Positions 8,651 to 16,775 of a stretch of DNA of 64,000 nt are shown one piece after another. Location: NCBI RefSeq assembly GCF_022968395.1, contig NZ_JALJQZ010000003.1:1-64000 (forward strand), in the 5' to 3' direction. The stretch is from Affinirhizobium lemnae (lineage in GTDB: Bacteria; Pseudomonadota; Alphaproteobacteria; Rhizobiales; Rhizobiaceae). Within the stretch, counting starts at the first letter, position 1; every line of letters begins with the position of its first letter. Below the pieces are notes generated by a model, which was given only the letters and a program-made list of their open reading frames with translations, did not search any database and was not told the origin of the DNA. The translations under genes were made by a program, and so were the position numbers.

Positions 8651-9178
8651 CTAGATCTCCTTAAGTTCAGATGCAAAGCGCTTCCAGTTCTCTGCATAGT
8701 TGAGTGCCGAAGCTTTGAGCTTCGCTGCTGATGCCTCATCTAGTGTACGGATAGCCTTGGCTGGCGAGCCGACGATCAGCGAATTATCGGGAAACTCCTT
8801 GCCCTCCGTCACAAGTGCATTGGCACCGACTAGGCAGTTGTTGCCGATCTTTGCACCGTTTAGGATTGTGGCGCCCATGCCGATCAGCGAATTATTGCCG
8901 ATAATGCAGCCGTGAATGATGGCGGAATGGCCGATCGTGCAGTCTTCACCGATTGTTGTCGGCGAACCCCAGTCTGTGTGGATCACGGTATTTTCCTGAA
9001 TGTTGGTGCGAGCACCGATCGTGATCCATTCATTGTCGCCGCGCAGGACCGCACCGAACCAGATGCCGACATCTTCTGCGAGATCGACCTTGCCCATCAC
9101 ATGCGCGCCGGGCGCGATCCAGTAACGATCGGATGCAGGCAGCTTCGGTTCGAATTCGCCCAGCGCATAAATCGGCAT
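8651..9178 (-). CDS. Gamma-carbonic-anhydrase-like hexapeptide-repeat protein (YrdA/PaaY type)
   Basis: The 175-residue protein folds as a left-handed beta helix. Hexapeptide-like repeats run through IAPGAHVMGKVDLAEDVGIW, TIGEDCTIGHSAIIHG and NSLIGMGATILNGAKIG, with His residues in IHTDWG, GHSAIIHG that correspond to the trimeric metal site of gamma-class carbonic anhydrases. Many relatives lack proven carbonic anhydrase activity and are annotated as transferases or thioesterase partners, so the reaction is open. The start follows GGAGGAC. It is just downstream of the FAH-family gene (24 bases between), suggesting a two-gene transcription unit. Confidence 0.85.
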   Translation of the reverse strand: MPIYALGEFEPKLPASDRYWIAPGAHVMGKVDLAEDVGIWFGAVLRGDNEWITIGARTNIQENTVIHTDWGSPTTIGEDCTIGHSAIIHGCIIGNNSLIGMGATILNGAKIGNNCLVGANALVTEGKEFPDNSLIVGSPAKAIRTLDEASAAKLKASALNYAENWKRFASELKEI

Positions 9179-9202
9179 GAAAGATGTCCTCCCAGACTTT
9201 GA

Positions 9203-9898
9203 TCAGATGACGGTCACAGAAAACTCTGCGACACCTTCCGCGGCACAGGTGATGTGATCGCCTCTGACGATCGGGCCAACACCTGCAGGGGTTCCTGTCA
9301 TGATGATATCGCCAGCCGCCAGCGTAAAGAGCTTCGATAGTTCAACGATGATTTCCGGCAGCTTCCAGATCATCTGCGCCATGTCGCCGGTTTGCTTGCG
9401 CTCTCCATTCACATCGAGCCAGATCGCGCCTGTATGCGGGTGACCAGTCACTTCGACGGGAACGAGTGCGGAAACCGGAGCCGATGCTTCGAACGCCTTC
9501 GCCGCTTCCCAGGGCCGACCCGCCTTCTTGATCGCGGCCTGCAAATCGCGACGGGTAAAGTCGATTCCCACGCCGTAGCCCCAGACACAGTCCAGTGCGT
9601 CCGACAGCGCGATATTATCTCCGCCCGCCTTCAGCGCCATGACGAGTTCCACTTCGAAGTGAACATCTTCCGACAGCGGCGGGTAGGGAAAACGTCCGTC
9701 CGTCACGAGGTTTTGCGGGTTCTTCTGGAAGAAGAAGGGTGGCTCACGGGATGGATCGTGGCCCATCTCGATGGCATGGTCGGCATAGTTGCGGCCAACG
9801 CAATAAACGCGGCGGACGGGGACGGTGGCAGAAGAGCCCTTGACCGGTAACAGTGTCAGCGGCGGTGCCGGAATGACGGTTGTGGTCGCGTCGGTCAT
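9203..9898 (-). CDS. Fumarylacetoacetate hydrolase (FAH) family protein
   Basis: The 231-residue product has the C-terminal FAH fold: RRVYCVGRNYADHAIEMG, the metal-binding acidic motif EVELV in VHFEVELVMAL, YGVGIDFTRRDLQ, and the closing MTGTPAGVGPI. Members hydrolyse or decarboxylate acyl-pyruvates, oxaloacetate or aromatic catabolites; the length and sequence fit the acylpyruvase/oxaloacetate decarboxylase-like group (FAHD1 type), but the substrate is not decidable here. The ATG at 9898 is preceded by GAGGAGAG; the longer reading from 9913 would start inside that site. It is followed by the gamma-carbonic-anhydrase-like gene. Confidence 0.85.
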   Translation of the reverse strand: MTDATTTVIPAPPLTLLPVKGSSATVPVRRVYCVGRNYADHAIEMGHDPSREPPFFFQKNPQNLVTDGRFPYPPLSEDVHFEVELVMALKAGGDNIALSDALDCVWGYGVGIDFTRRDLQAAIKKAGRPWEAAKAFEASAPVSALVPVEVTGHPHTGAIWLDVNGERKQTGDMAQMIWKLPEIIVELSKLFTLAAGDIIMTGTPAGVGPIVRGDHITCAAEGVAEFSVTVI

Positions 9899-9964
9899 GG
9901 TCTCTCTCCTCAATGCCTTTTACAGTGCTGTTTTGCTTAGGACATTTTTCAGAGATCTGAAATT

Positions 9965-9990
9965 GATTCTGCATGCGAGGATGCAGAATC
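9965..9990. promoter_or_regulatory. Perfect 10-bp inverted repeat upstream of the FAH gene
   Basis: GATTCTGCAT (9965-9974) and ATGCAGAATC (9981-9990) are exact reverse complements around GCGAGG. The repeat lies 67 bases before the FAH-family start and has no T-run, so a protein-binding site is as likely as a hairpin in RNA. Confidence 0.4.
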
Positions 9991-10014
9991 CTGCATCGGC
10001 GAACTCCGGGATGC

Positions 10015-10044
10015 GGTCGCGAACGCGTTTGCGCTTTCGCGACC
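10015..10044. terminator. Perfect 9-bp stem after the kbl-tdh unit
   Basis: GGTCGCGAA (10015-10023) pairs with TTCGCGACC (10036-10044) across twelve bases, 28 bases beyond the tdh stop. There is no T-run; it is the best candidate for the 3' end of the kbl-tdh transcript. Confidence 0.4.
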
Positions 10045-10071
10045 GATCAGTCGAAAGGAGAGGGTTTGTCG

Positions 10072-11100
10072 TCAGGTTGTCCAGTCCAGAACGATCTTGC
10101 CGCTATTGCCGCCCTGCATGATATCGAAGCCGGTCTTGAACTCGCTCGCGGACATCCGGTGCGTGATGACCTTGCGAACATCCAGCCCGCTTTCCAGCAT
10201 GGCGAGCATCTTGTGCCAGGTTTCGAACATTTCGCGGCCGTAGATGCCCTTGATGGTCAGCATCTTGAAGACAACATTGGTCCAATCGACGGGCGCAGGG
10301 CGTGCCGGAATGCCCAGCATGGCAATCTTGCCGCCCATGACGAGATGATCGACCATCTGCGCGAAAGCGGGCGGAGCGCCGCTCATTTCCAGCCCGATGT
10401 CGAAGCCCTCCTTCATGCCCAGGCGGGCCTTCACGTCGTGCAGATCTTCCTTGCTGACATCGACCGGAACCACATCTGCCACTTCACCCGCGAGCGCCAG
10501 ACGTGTGGGATTGATGTCGGTGATGACCACGTGCCGAGCGCCGACATGGCGGGCAATGGCCGCCGCCATTATGCCGATCGGCCCGGCGCCGGTGATCAGC
10601 ACATCTTCGCCAACGAGATCGAAGGAGAGGGCGGTGTGGACTGCATTGCCGAGCGGATCGAGAATCGCGCCCAGTTCATCATCGACGCTCTCGGGCAGCG
10701 GCACGACGTTGAAGGCGGGCAGTGCCAGATATTCGGCAAAAGCGCCGGGGATGTTGACGCCGATGCCCTTGGTTTCCGGGTCGAGGTGATAACGCCCACC
10801 GCGCGCGGCGCGGCTTTTCATGCCGATGACATGGCCTTCGCCCGATACGCGCTGCCCGATCTGCAGATTGCGGACATTCGAGCCGACCTGAACGATTTCG
10901 CCTGCATACTCATGGCCGACGACCATGGGTACCGGAACTGTTCTCTGCGCCCATTCGTCCCAGGCATAGATGTGGATATCGGTGCCGCAGATGCCGGTCT
11001 TGCGGATCTTGACCAGAACGTCGTCTGGTCCGATTTCCGGCACTGGCCGCTCTTCCAGCCAGAGACCCGGCTGAGCGTGCGCTTTGACAAGAGCTTTCAC
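10072..11100 (-). CDS. tdh: L-threonine 3-dehydrogenase
   Basis: Zinc-dependent medium-chain dehydrogenase that oxidises L-threonine to 2-amino-3-ketobutyrate with NAD+. The 342 residues align by eye along their whole length with E. coli Tdh (341). Catalytic zinc ligands Cys38 in [10 protein letters not shown] and His63-Glu64 in VVGHEYAGE are present, as are the NAD-binding [18 protein letters not shown] and the C-terminal [15 protein letters not shown]. Unusually, the four cysteines of the structural zinc lobe are all missing: residues 91-108 read with no Cys where E. coli has CGHCRNC...C. I chose the GTG at 11100, preceded by GGGAGA; an ATG at 11151 would overlap kbl. It lies 22 bases after kbl and completes the threonine-to-glycine pathway with it. 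Confidence 0.92.
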   Translation of the reverse strand: MKALVKAHAQPGLWLEERPVPEIGPDDVLVKIRKTGICGTDIHIYAWDEWAQRTVPVPMVVGHEYAGEIVQVGSNVRNLQIGQRVSGEGHVIGMKSRAARGGRYHLDPETKGIGVNIPGAFAEYLALPAFNVVPLPESVDDELGAILDPLGNAVHTALSFDLVGEDVLITGAGPIGIMAAAIARHVGARHVVITDINPTRLALAGEVADVVPVDVSKEDLHDVKARLGMKEGFDIGLEMSGAPPAFAQMVDHLVMGGKIAMLGIPARPAPVDWTNVVFKMLTIKGIYGREMFETWHKMLAMLESGLDVRKVITHRMSASEFKTGFDIMQGGNSGKIVLDWTT

Positions 11101-11122
11101 GGATTTTTCTCCCAGAAACAAA

Positions 11123-12325
11123 TCAGATGATGCCGAGCGATTTACCGGCATCGGTAAAGGCGGCGATGGCGAAATCGATGTCCTGTGTCGTCAGCGCGGC
11201 AGACATCTGCGTGCGAATGCGGGCTTTGCCCTTTGGCACGACCGGGAAGAAGAAGCCCGCGACGAACACCCCACGCTCATCCAGCGCGCGCGCCATGTCC
11301 TGCGCCAGCCGTGCTTCGTGCAGCATGACGGGAATGATGGGGGTTTCGCCCTGCAACAGTTCAAACCCGGCTGCCTGCATGCCTTCGCGAAAACGCTTCG
11401 TATGGGCTGCCAGCGTTGTGCGCCGATCATCAGCCTGTTCTGCTATCTCGATCGCCTTGATGGAACCTGCGGCAACGGCAGGCGCAAGGCTGTTGGAGAA
11501 GAGATAGGGGCGGGCACGCTGGCGTAAGAGATCGATGATCGGCTGCGATGCGGCCACATAGCCGCCCATGGCGCCGCCGAGACTCTTGCCCAGTGTGCCG
11601 GTGAGAATATCCACCTTCTGGCCAACGCCGGTAAGGGTGGGCGTTCCACGTCCTGCTTCACCCAGATGGCCGGTGGCATGGCAATCATCCACCATCACCA
11701 GAGCGTTGTAGCGTTCTGCCAGTTCGCAGATGGCGGGCAGGTTGGCGATATAGCCATCCATGGAAAACACGCCGTCGGTGACAATCAGCTTAAAGCGTGA
11801 GCCTGCCTGATCCGCCTCTTTCAAGCGATCCTCCAGCTCGTTCATGTCGCCATTGGTAAAGCGAAAGCGCTTGGCCTTGCACAGACGCACGCCATCAATG
11901 ATCGAGGCGTGGTTGAGGCTATCGGAGATGATTGCGTCCTCAGCTTCGAGTAGCGGCTCGAAGACACCGCCATTGGCATCGAAACAGGCGGCAAACAGGA
12001 TCGCGTCATCCTTGCCCAGATAGCGGGCGATGGTTTGCTCGAGTTCACGGTGGAGCGTCTGCGTGCCGCAGATGAACCGGACGGACGCCATGCCAAAGCC
12101 GAATGCATCCAGCCCCTGCTTTGCTGCAGCAATGATATCCGGGTGGTCGGCCAGCCCGAGATAATTGTTGGCGCAGAGATTGACCACGCGACGGTCGCCA
12201 CCAGCGGCCGCAATCGTGATCGAGCCGCTCTGCGGACTGGTGATGTTGCGTTCGCGCTTGTAGAGGCCATCTGCCTCAATCTGCGTCAGAACCTGCCTGA
12301 TGTGATCTTCCAGTTTGAGCGACAT
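11123..12325 (-). CDS. kbl: Glycine C-acetyltransferase (2-amino-3-ketobutyrate CoA ligase)
   Basis: PLP enzyme that cleaves 2-amino-3-ketobutyrate with CoA to glycine and acetyl-CoA, following Tdh. The 400-residue protein is of normal length. It shows [14 protein letters not shown], the aromatic-stacking region [16 protein letters not shown], the PLP Asp in [12 protein letters not shown] and the Schiff-base lysine in [15 protein letters not shown] (about residue 245). It is the first gene of a kbl-tdh operon and diverges from an XRE-cupin regulator across 132 bases, a layout that suggests control by that regulator. Confidence 0.95.
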   Translation of the reverse strand: MSLKLEDHIRQVLTQIEADGLYKRERNITSPQSGSITIAAAGGDRRVVNLCANNYLGLADHPDIIAAAKQGLDAFGFGMASVRFICGTQTLHRELEQTIARYLGKDDAILFAACFDANGGVFEPLLEAEDAIISDSLNHASIIDGVRLCKAKRFRFTNGDMNELEDRLKEADQAGSRFKLIVTDGVFSMDGYIANLPAICELAERYNALVMVDDCHATGHLGEAGRGTPTLTGVGQKVDILTGTLGKSLGGAMGGYVAASQPIIDLLRQRARPYLFSNSLAPAVAAGSIKAIEIAEQADDRRTTLAAHTKRFREGMQAAGFELLQGETPIIPVMLHEARLAQDMARALDERGVFVAGFFFPVVPKGKARIRTQMSAALTTQDIDFAIAAFTDAGKSLGII

Positions 12326-12417
12326 GGATCCTCCATTCCGTTATGTTGGAAAAATTCACTATATTGGATCGATCGTCAAGAGGCCTCCACGTAGATCGAG
12401 GCTTTTGATCGTGAACA

Positions 12418-12437
12418 AATTCCGATATAAAGGAATT
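12418..12437. promoter_or_regulatory. Inverted repeat in the kbl / XRE-cupin divergent control region
   Basis: AATTCC (12418-12423) and GGAATT (12432-12437) flank GATATAAA, 21 bases before the regulator gene. A related A/T-rich stretch, TATATTGGATC, lies nearer kbl at about 12359-12369. It is a plausible binding site of the XRE-cupin protein, unproven. Confidence 0.35.
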
Positions 12438-12457
12438 CTGGTTCAAGATATGCGAGG

Positions 12458-13030
12458 ATGCCCTTGTCGAAACGAACGCCCAAGATTGGCCCTGCCGTAC
12501 AGAAGGAACGCAAGCGAAAGGGGCTGACGCTTGAACAGCTTGCGCTGCGCTCGGGCGTTTCCAAATCCATGCTCAGCCAGATAGAGCGGGGCGAGGCAAA
12601 TCCCACCTTCGCCGTCGTCTGGAGCCTGACGCAGGCGCTGGAGATCGATGTTGCCGAACTGATCGGCGGGACGTCCTCCCAGAGACAGACTGTGCAGATC
12701 GAGATTACCACCGGAACCCTCACGCCGCGTATTCAAAGTGCTGACGGGCTTTGTCAGCTCAAGATACTCGGTCCGCCGAGACTGGCGGGCCAGACCGAAT
12801 GGTATGAGGTGGAAATTCAGCCGGGCGGCAGGCTGGAAAGCGATCCGCATACGCTTGGCACTTTCGAGCACTTCACGTCTCTGGATGGCGAATTCCAGGT
12901 GCAAAGCGGCGCGGTGAGTGTCGTCATCAAGGAAGGTGAAACCGCGCATTATCCCGCTGACGTGGCGCATGCCATTGCCAATGCAGGCACCGAAACCGTG
13001 CGCGGACTGCTGGTGGTTCTCTACAAATAG
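12458..13030 (+). CDS. XRE-family transcriptional regulator with cupin sensor domain
   Basis: The 190-residue protein has an N-terminal lambda-repressor-like helix-turn-helix (about 11-66, containing LTLEQLALRSGVSKSMLSQI and ERGEANPTFAVVWSLTQAL) and a C-terminal cupin barrel (about 115-185, with VEIQPGGRLESDPH and GETAHYPADVAHAIAN). Such regulators usually bind a small ligand in the cupin and often control the adjacent amino-acid or polyamine catabolic genes. Divergence from kbl-tdh makes threonine or glycine catabolism the likely target. ATG at 12458 has GCGAGG very close; a TTG at 12464 has better spacing and may be the true start. Confidence 0.88.
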   Translation: MPLSKRTPKIGPAVQKERKRKGLTLEQLALRSGVSKSMLSQIERGEANPTFAVVWSLTQALEIDVAELIGGTSSQRQTVQIEITTGTLTPRIQSADGLCQLKILGPPRLAGQTEWYEVEIQPGGRLESDPHTLGTFEHFTSLDGEFQVQSGAVSVVIKEGETAHYPADVAHAIANAGTETVRGLLVVLYK

Positions 13031-13113
13031 GCAGGTCATGCTGCGGGTTCTTTCCTTTGTCATCCTGTGATAGAGGATAGCGCGCCCAAGAGAGCTGGAA
13101 CCAAATTTTTCCC

Positions 13114-14148
13114 ATGTTGAAAGACAAGTATCTGAACCGCGACAGGCTGTTCGCTGTTGCCCCGATGATCGACTGGACCGATCGACATTGCCGCTATCTG
13201 CACCGGCAATTGTCGAGCCATGCGGTGCTGTTTACCGAGATGGTGGTGGCGGATGCGATCATCCACGGTCCGCGCGAGAGGCTGCTGTCGCACCATGCTG
13301 CGGAACATCCGGTGACGCTGCAACTGGGCGGATCGGATCCGAACAAGCTGGCGAAGGCGGTGGAGATCGCGGCGGACTTCGCTTACGACGAGATCAACCT
13401 CAATGTCGGCTGTCCATCTGACCGGGTGCAGAGCGGCACTTTTGGCGCCTGCCTGATGAAGACGCCGGACCTCGTGGCCGATTGCGTGGCGGCGATGAAG
13501 GCGGTGACGCGCCTGCCGGTGACGGTGAAGTGCCGGATCGGGGTTGACGATCAGGAGCCGGAAACGGTGCTGCCGGATTTCCTCGCCAAGGTTATTGCGG
13601 CGGGAAGCGATGCCGTCTGGATTCACGCCCGCAAGGCCTGGCTGCAAGGGCTGAGCCCGAAGGAGAACCGGGAAATTCCGCCGCTGGATTACGATCTGGT
13701 TTATGCCATGAAGCGCGAACATCCCAATGTTTTCATCGGGATAAACGGCGGAATTCAGGATTTGAATCAGGCGGGCGAGCACCTGAAGCATGTCGATGGC
13801 GTGATGCTTGGCCGCGCAGCCTATCAGAATGCCGGGCTGCTGACGGGTGTCGATGCGGCAGTCTATGGAGAGCCGGAGCGGGAGTTCGACTGGCTGGCGC
13901 TTCGCGATGCGATGATGGCCTATGCGAGCGAGGTGATCGCCTCCGGCGGGCGTCTGCACCATGTTACCCGGCATATGGTGGGCCTGTTCCAGGGCTTTGC
14001 CGGTGCGCGACGGTTCCGCCAGATCCTGTCTTCCGAGGCGACGAAGCCGGGTGCTGACCCGGAGCTTATCGCCACCGCGTTTGCAGCGGTTGATCTCACT
14101 GCCGGTCCGAAGGGATCGATGGCGGATGGAGAGCGACTGGCCGGTTGA
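13114..14148 (+). CDS. dusA: tRNA-dihydrouridine(20/20a) synthase
   Basis: FMN enzyme that reduces uridine to dihydrouridine in the tRNA D-loop. The 344-residue product has the TIM-barrel pattern of DusA: FAVAPMIDWTDRHCRYLHRQ, TLQLGGSDP, INLNVGCPSDRVQSGTFGAC with the catalytic Cys, IHARKAWLQGLSPKENRE and GINGGI, then the helical C-terminal domain. The translation start has no strong ribosome site, but the N-terminal sequence matches the family. dusA is a known integration target for genomic islands; here an accessory stretch follows its 3' end, although no integrase is visible. Confidence 0.94.
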   Translation: MLKDKYLNRDRLFAVAPMIDWTDRHCRYLHRQLSSHAVLFTEMVVADAIIHGPRERLLSHHAAEHPVTLQLGGSDPNKLAKAVEIAADFAYDEINLNVGCPSDRVQSGTFGACLMKTPDLVADCVAAMKAVTRLPVTVKCRIGVDDQEPETVLPDFLAKVIAAGSDAVWIHARKAWLQGLSPKENREIPPLDYDLVYAMKREHPNVFIGINGGIQDLNQAGEHLKHVDGVMLGRAAYQNAGLLTGVDAAVYGEPEREFDWLALRDAMMAYASEVIASGGRLHHVTRHMVGLFQGFAGARRFRQILSSEATKPGADPELIATAFAAVDLTAGPKGSMADGERLAG

Positions 14149-14153
14149 TCGGC

Positions 14154-14357
14154 TCAGACATCCTCGTGCAACTGTCCGGCAATGCGGCGCTGAACCTGAT
14201 CGGCGCTGCCGCGCACATAGAGCGAAAGCGGCTTGCCGCCCTGACCCGCCATGGCAAGGGCGATGATCGAAACATCGGCTTCATAAACGGTCACGTAGAG
14301 CACCTGCGCCGGATTGATGAAAACGGGCTGGTTGTGCGTGTTGATGAAGCCGATCAT
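14154..14357 (-). CDS. Conserved small protein of unknown function, 67 aa
   Basis: The product begins MIGFINTHNQPVFINPAQVL and ends with SADQVQRRIAGQLHEDV. Composition looks like a folded beta-rich protein of a 'pleckstrin/LytTR-like strand' kind, but no family can be named. The start has AAGGAC upstream, and the stop lies five bases from the convergent dusA stop. Codon use fits the surrounding genes. I infer a real gene from the ribosome site, compact convergent packing and sensible amino-acid sequence. Confidence 0.55.
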   Translation of the reverse strand: MIGFINTHNQPVFINPAQVLYVTVYEADVSIIALAMAGQGGKPLSLYVRGSADQVQRRIAGQLHEDV

Positions 14358-14442
14358 TCTCAGTCCTTCTGCGTATCTGCTGTCTTAGGAAGATGTATCG
14401 CAAAAACCGGTTGATGGCCGTTTAACAATCAGCAATTCGTGA

Positions 14443-14820
14443 TCAACGCCCGAGCGAAATGAACCAGCGTCGAAGCTGCTTCCAGTGCCGACGAGGAATG
14501 AGGGCACGAATAGTGCTCTCCGCCAACGCCATTTGAACGGGATCAAGCCTGGCCGGATATTCCGGTTGTTTCTGTTTCAGGAGGAAGGCGTTGTGCAGTG
14601 CCAGAACGCCTTCGCCAAATGCAACAGCCGGGTCGCCCATGCTGCGCGGCATGCTGGACCAGCAAACCGGTAGGAGGGCATTTTCCGGACCGCAACACGC
14701 CAGCTTGCGGCGGCATTCACGGTTGCGGCAATTCAGAAGGGGCATGGCAAGTGCCTCGCTGATCTTGCGTATGGTGTGCTCTTTCCGATCCGTGTCGGAA
14801 TTATTGACTGTAGCGTCCAT
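14443..14820 (-). CDS. Small cysteine-containing hypothetical protein, 125 aa
   Basis: The 125 residues carry five cysteines within a basic segment (pattern CRNRECRRKLACCGPENALLP in part, then VCW, residues about 31-53) and a basic, Trp-rich C-terminus (RRHWKQLRRWFISLGR). The cysteine pattern may bind metal, but no family is recognised. AGGAAG precedes the ATG. It stands alone, upstream of the small gene at 14154 and on the same strand. Real-gene status is moderately supported. Confidence 0.5.
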   Translation of the reverse strand: MDATVNNSDTDRKEHTIRKISEALAMPLLNCRNRECRRKLACCGPENALLPVCWSSMPRSMGDPAVAFGEGVLALHNAFLLKQKQPEYPARLDPVQMALAESTIRALIPRRHWKQLRRWFISLGR

Positions 14821-15511
14821 CGTTGCTTCCTGTTTTGAAGACGCGCATGCTCGTTCACGCGGCAGAACCTGCCCGTGGCTTGAAGGTCAGTTCGGGCCGT
14901 ATCGTGTCGGGATACGGGGTATGCGGTCGGGGCACTGAAAGCTGCCTCGATATGGTAGTAGAAGGTGACACCTCTCAGCGCCCCGTTCAGCGGTTTATGC
15001 CCGCGACTTCGGTCTCTCTGCCTGAAATGGCTGCCGGAAAGGTTTGTTGAAACCTATCGGCTCCCGGTGATCCGGCGGACTTGACCCGACAGACCTTCCC
15101 GACACCATTCCCCATGTGTGCCACACAGGCACGCCTGACGCGCCAGTTCGGAGATGAAACAACAGGCTGGAATCCGTCGCCTGCCATTTCCCCCGTGTCG
15201 CCAGAGGGAGACCATTTTCCGCGAACCCGGAGGTGAAGGTTTTGCGTCTTGCCCTTCACACCCGCGCCGGCCCCGCATCGCCAGCACGCCTGCTGGTGTA
15301 ACCGTTGCGGAACGGGAGCAGTGAAACATGAGTGGAATAGGGTGGCGGAGTGAGGGGCGAAAAAATATTGGCGAAGGGCGACGATTTTTTCGAACGTCGG
15401 TGGGTCGGATCGGACCTGAGTACTAAAGCGCGGCGCGTTCGATTGAACGCGCGAACGACGCTGTAAGACTTTGAAATAATGCATGTCGCACAGTCTTTAT
15501 CCGGGGCTTGA
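14821..15511. other. Non-coding stretch without recognisable genes
   Basis: About 690 bases with only short overlapping open frames on both strands, none with a convincing ribosome site or family likeness. It may hold decayed coding sequence. Only minor hairpins are visible (for example CAGCACGCCTGCTG at about 15280). Confidence 0.5.
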
Positions 15512-15557
15512 CCCCCCTCTGTCCTGCCGGACATCTCCCCCTCAAGGGGGGAGATCG
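15512..15557 (+). repeat. 46-bp palindromic repeat, copy A
   Basis: Two hairpins in tandem: GTCC-TGCC-GGAC, then CTCCCCC-TCAA-GGGGGAG. The 46 bases are identical to copy C at 19133-19178 inside uvrB and are the exact reverse complement of copy B at 15650-15695. It resembles the RIME-like extragenic palindromes of rhizobia; the family name is from memory. Confidence 0.9.
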
Positions 15558-15649
15558 GCAGAACGGCTGATGCTCGTACACCATCTCCCGTCGATGGGGT
15601 TTGCTACGCACGATAGGGCAAGATCTGGAGCGAAGGGCTAACCACGAAT

Positions 15650-15695
15650 CGATCTCCCCCCTTGAGGGGGAGATGTCCGGCAGGACAGAGGGGGG
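15650..15695 (-). repeat. 46-bp palindromic repeat, copy B (inverted relative to A)
   Basis: Exact reverse complement of the 46 bases at 15512-15557. A and B together enclose a 92-base spacer and form a 184-bp composite palindrome. Confidence 0.9.
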
Positions 15696-15699
15696 TATG

Positions 15700-16317
15700 C
15701 GGCGTCCGCACCATATCGGCATCGCCCGAACTTGCTTCGAAAGGTCAAGCGCCTGCTTGCATGCGCATGCACGGAATAAATCCCCCACATCTTGCAATTG
15801 CAGACGCAACCTCGGCGGCATAGGCTGACCGCGGAACCGGAAGTAACGGGCCGGTTCCGGGGCGTAGAAACCCCACACACGTTCGGCTGGCATCCGCTAA
15901 ACGAGATGCCCTCTCAGTCACTGGTTGGTGGCTGAGTGATTGAGCTTGCCCTATAAAGCTCTCCACCTTCTATGGCTGGGGAGGCCCTGACGTATGTCCA
16001 AGGCGTTCGCGCCTAAAGGTCGGGGCGGTCGTACGTGTGCGATTTTCTAACTCCCCGGCCGCCAGAGGCCACGGCACCACCAGCCCCCAATCGGAAACGA
16101 TTGCGGGACCGGTGCGGCCGGTTTGGTGTTTTCCGCTGTCTCATCTTCGATGGGGCAACCGGTGACACTCCTGTGCAAGCTGGTTTTTGGCGCGCCTTCC
16201 CCCGTTTGAAACGATGCGTGTGATGCGATGCGGCGTGCGGGTGGACGGGCGTGTTCCTGCTCACCTTGCTGCCCGCGCTCGGCGCATCAAGGACGTAGAC
16301 CGGGAGGCACCTGAGCC
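15700..16317. other. GC-rich non-coding region with several stable hairpins
   Basis: No convincing gene is seen in about 620 bases, but inverted repeats cluster here. CGGAACCGG (15832-15840) pairs with CCGGTTCCG (15851-15859). CTCAGTCAC (15913-15921) pairs with GTGGCTGAG (15928-15936, one G-T pair). AGGCG-TTCG-CGCCT (16001-16014) has a UUCG tetraloop. This suggests a structured RNA or a leader for the small gene at 16318. A short open frame at 16035-16223 (+) is rich in Pro and Arg and not supported. Confidence 0.4.
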
Positions 16318-16599
16318 ATGGACAACTACAATCTCGCTGCCGACCTGCTCGCCACCTTCCGGGCCTCGCCGGATGTCATCAAGGCGCTATGGCTGCTCGT
16401 GCCGCCGGGCTTCGTGCTGGGCCTGCTGCATCTGCTGCTGCGATGGCGCGAGGGACGCGCAAGGCCTTGGCGCGTGGCTGGACGTGGCCCCGATGGCGCG
16501 AGAATGGTTTGGGCCGCCAACCTGCCGCGCGGTGGGGTGATCGAGGATGGGCGGGTGCAGCCGGTGGATGTGGTGGCGCTGGGGGTGAGGGAGGAGTGA
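16318..16599 (+). CDS. Small predicted membrane protein, 93 aa
   Basis: The 93 residues start MDNYNLAADLLATFRASPDV, followed by one hydrophobic helix (about 23-42, ALWLLVPPGFVLGLLHLLLR) and a basic, Gly-rich tail ending VDVVALGVREE. GGGAGG lies 12 bases before the ATG. No known family is recognised, though the N-terminal half looks like a genuine conserved short membrane protein. The long GC-rich region before it may be its leader. The C-terminal third looks low in complexity and could be out of the original frame. Confidence 0.5.
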   Translation: MDNYNLAADLLATFRASPDVIKALWLLVPPGFVLGLLHLLLRWREGRARPWRVAGRGPDGARMVWAANLPRGGVIEDGRVQPVDVVALGVREE

Positions 16600-16775
16600 G
16601 GGGGGCAATGTCAATCCGAAATTACCCAATTCGATAACAAGGGCTGATCCTAAAAGAAATTTGCTCTATGCGTACAACTATTGATGAGTAAGAATTGGCC
16701 GTTCCTCCAATGCAATGTTCGAATTTTAGGCATTGAAGTTTGCTGTCTGTGAAGTGAGGTACTTATTGGCTGAGG

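Noticed and set aside
15512-15695. CRISPR array suggested by repeated palindromes
   Set aside because: Only two copies in opposite orientation with a single 92-base spacer, and no cas genes; they are extragenic palindromes.
15423-15893. Open frame across the palindromic repeats on the minus strand
   Set aside because: It consists largely of the translated repeat sequence (the same peptide as in UvrB) and lacks a ribosome site or conserved domain.
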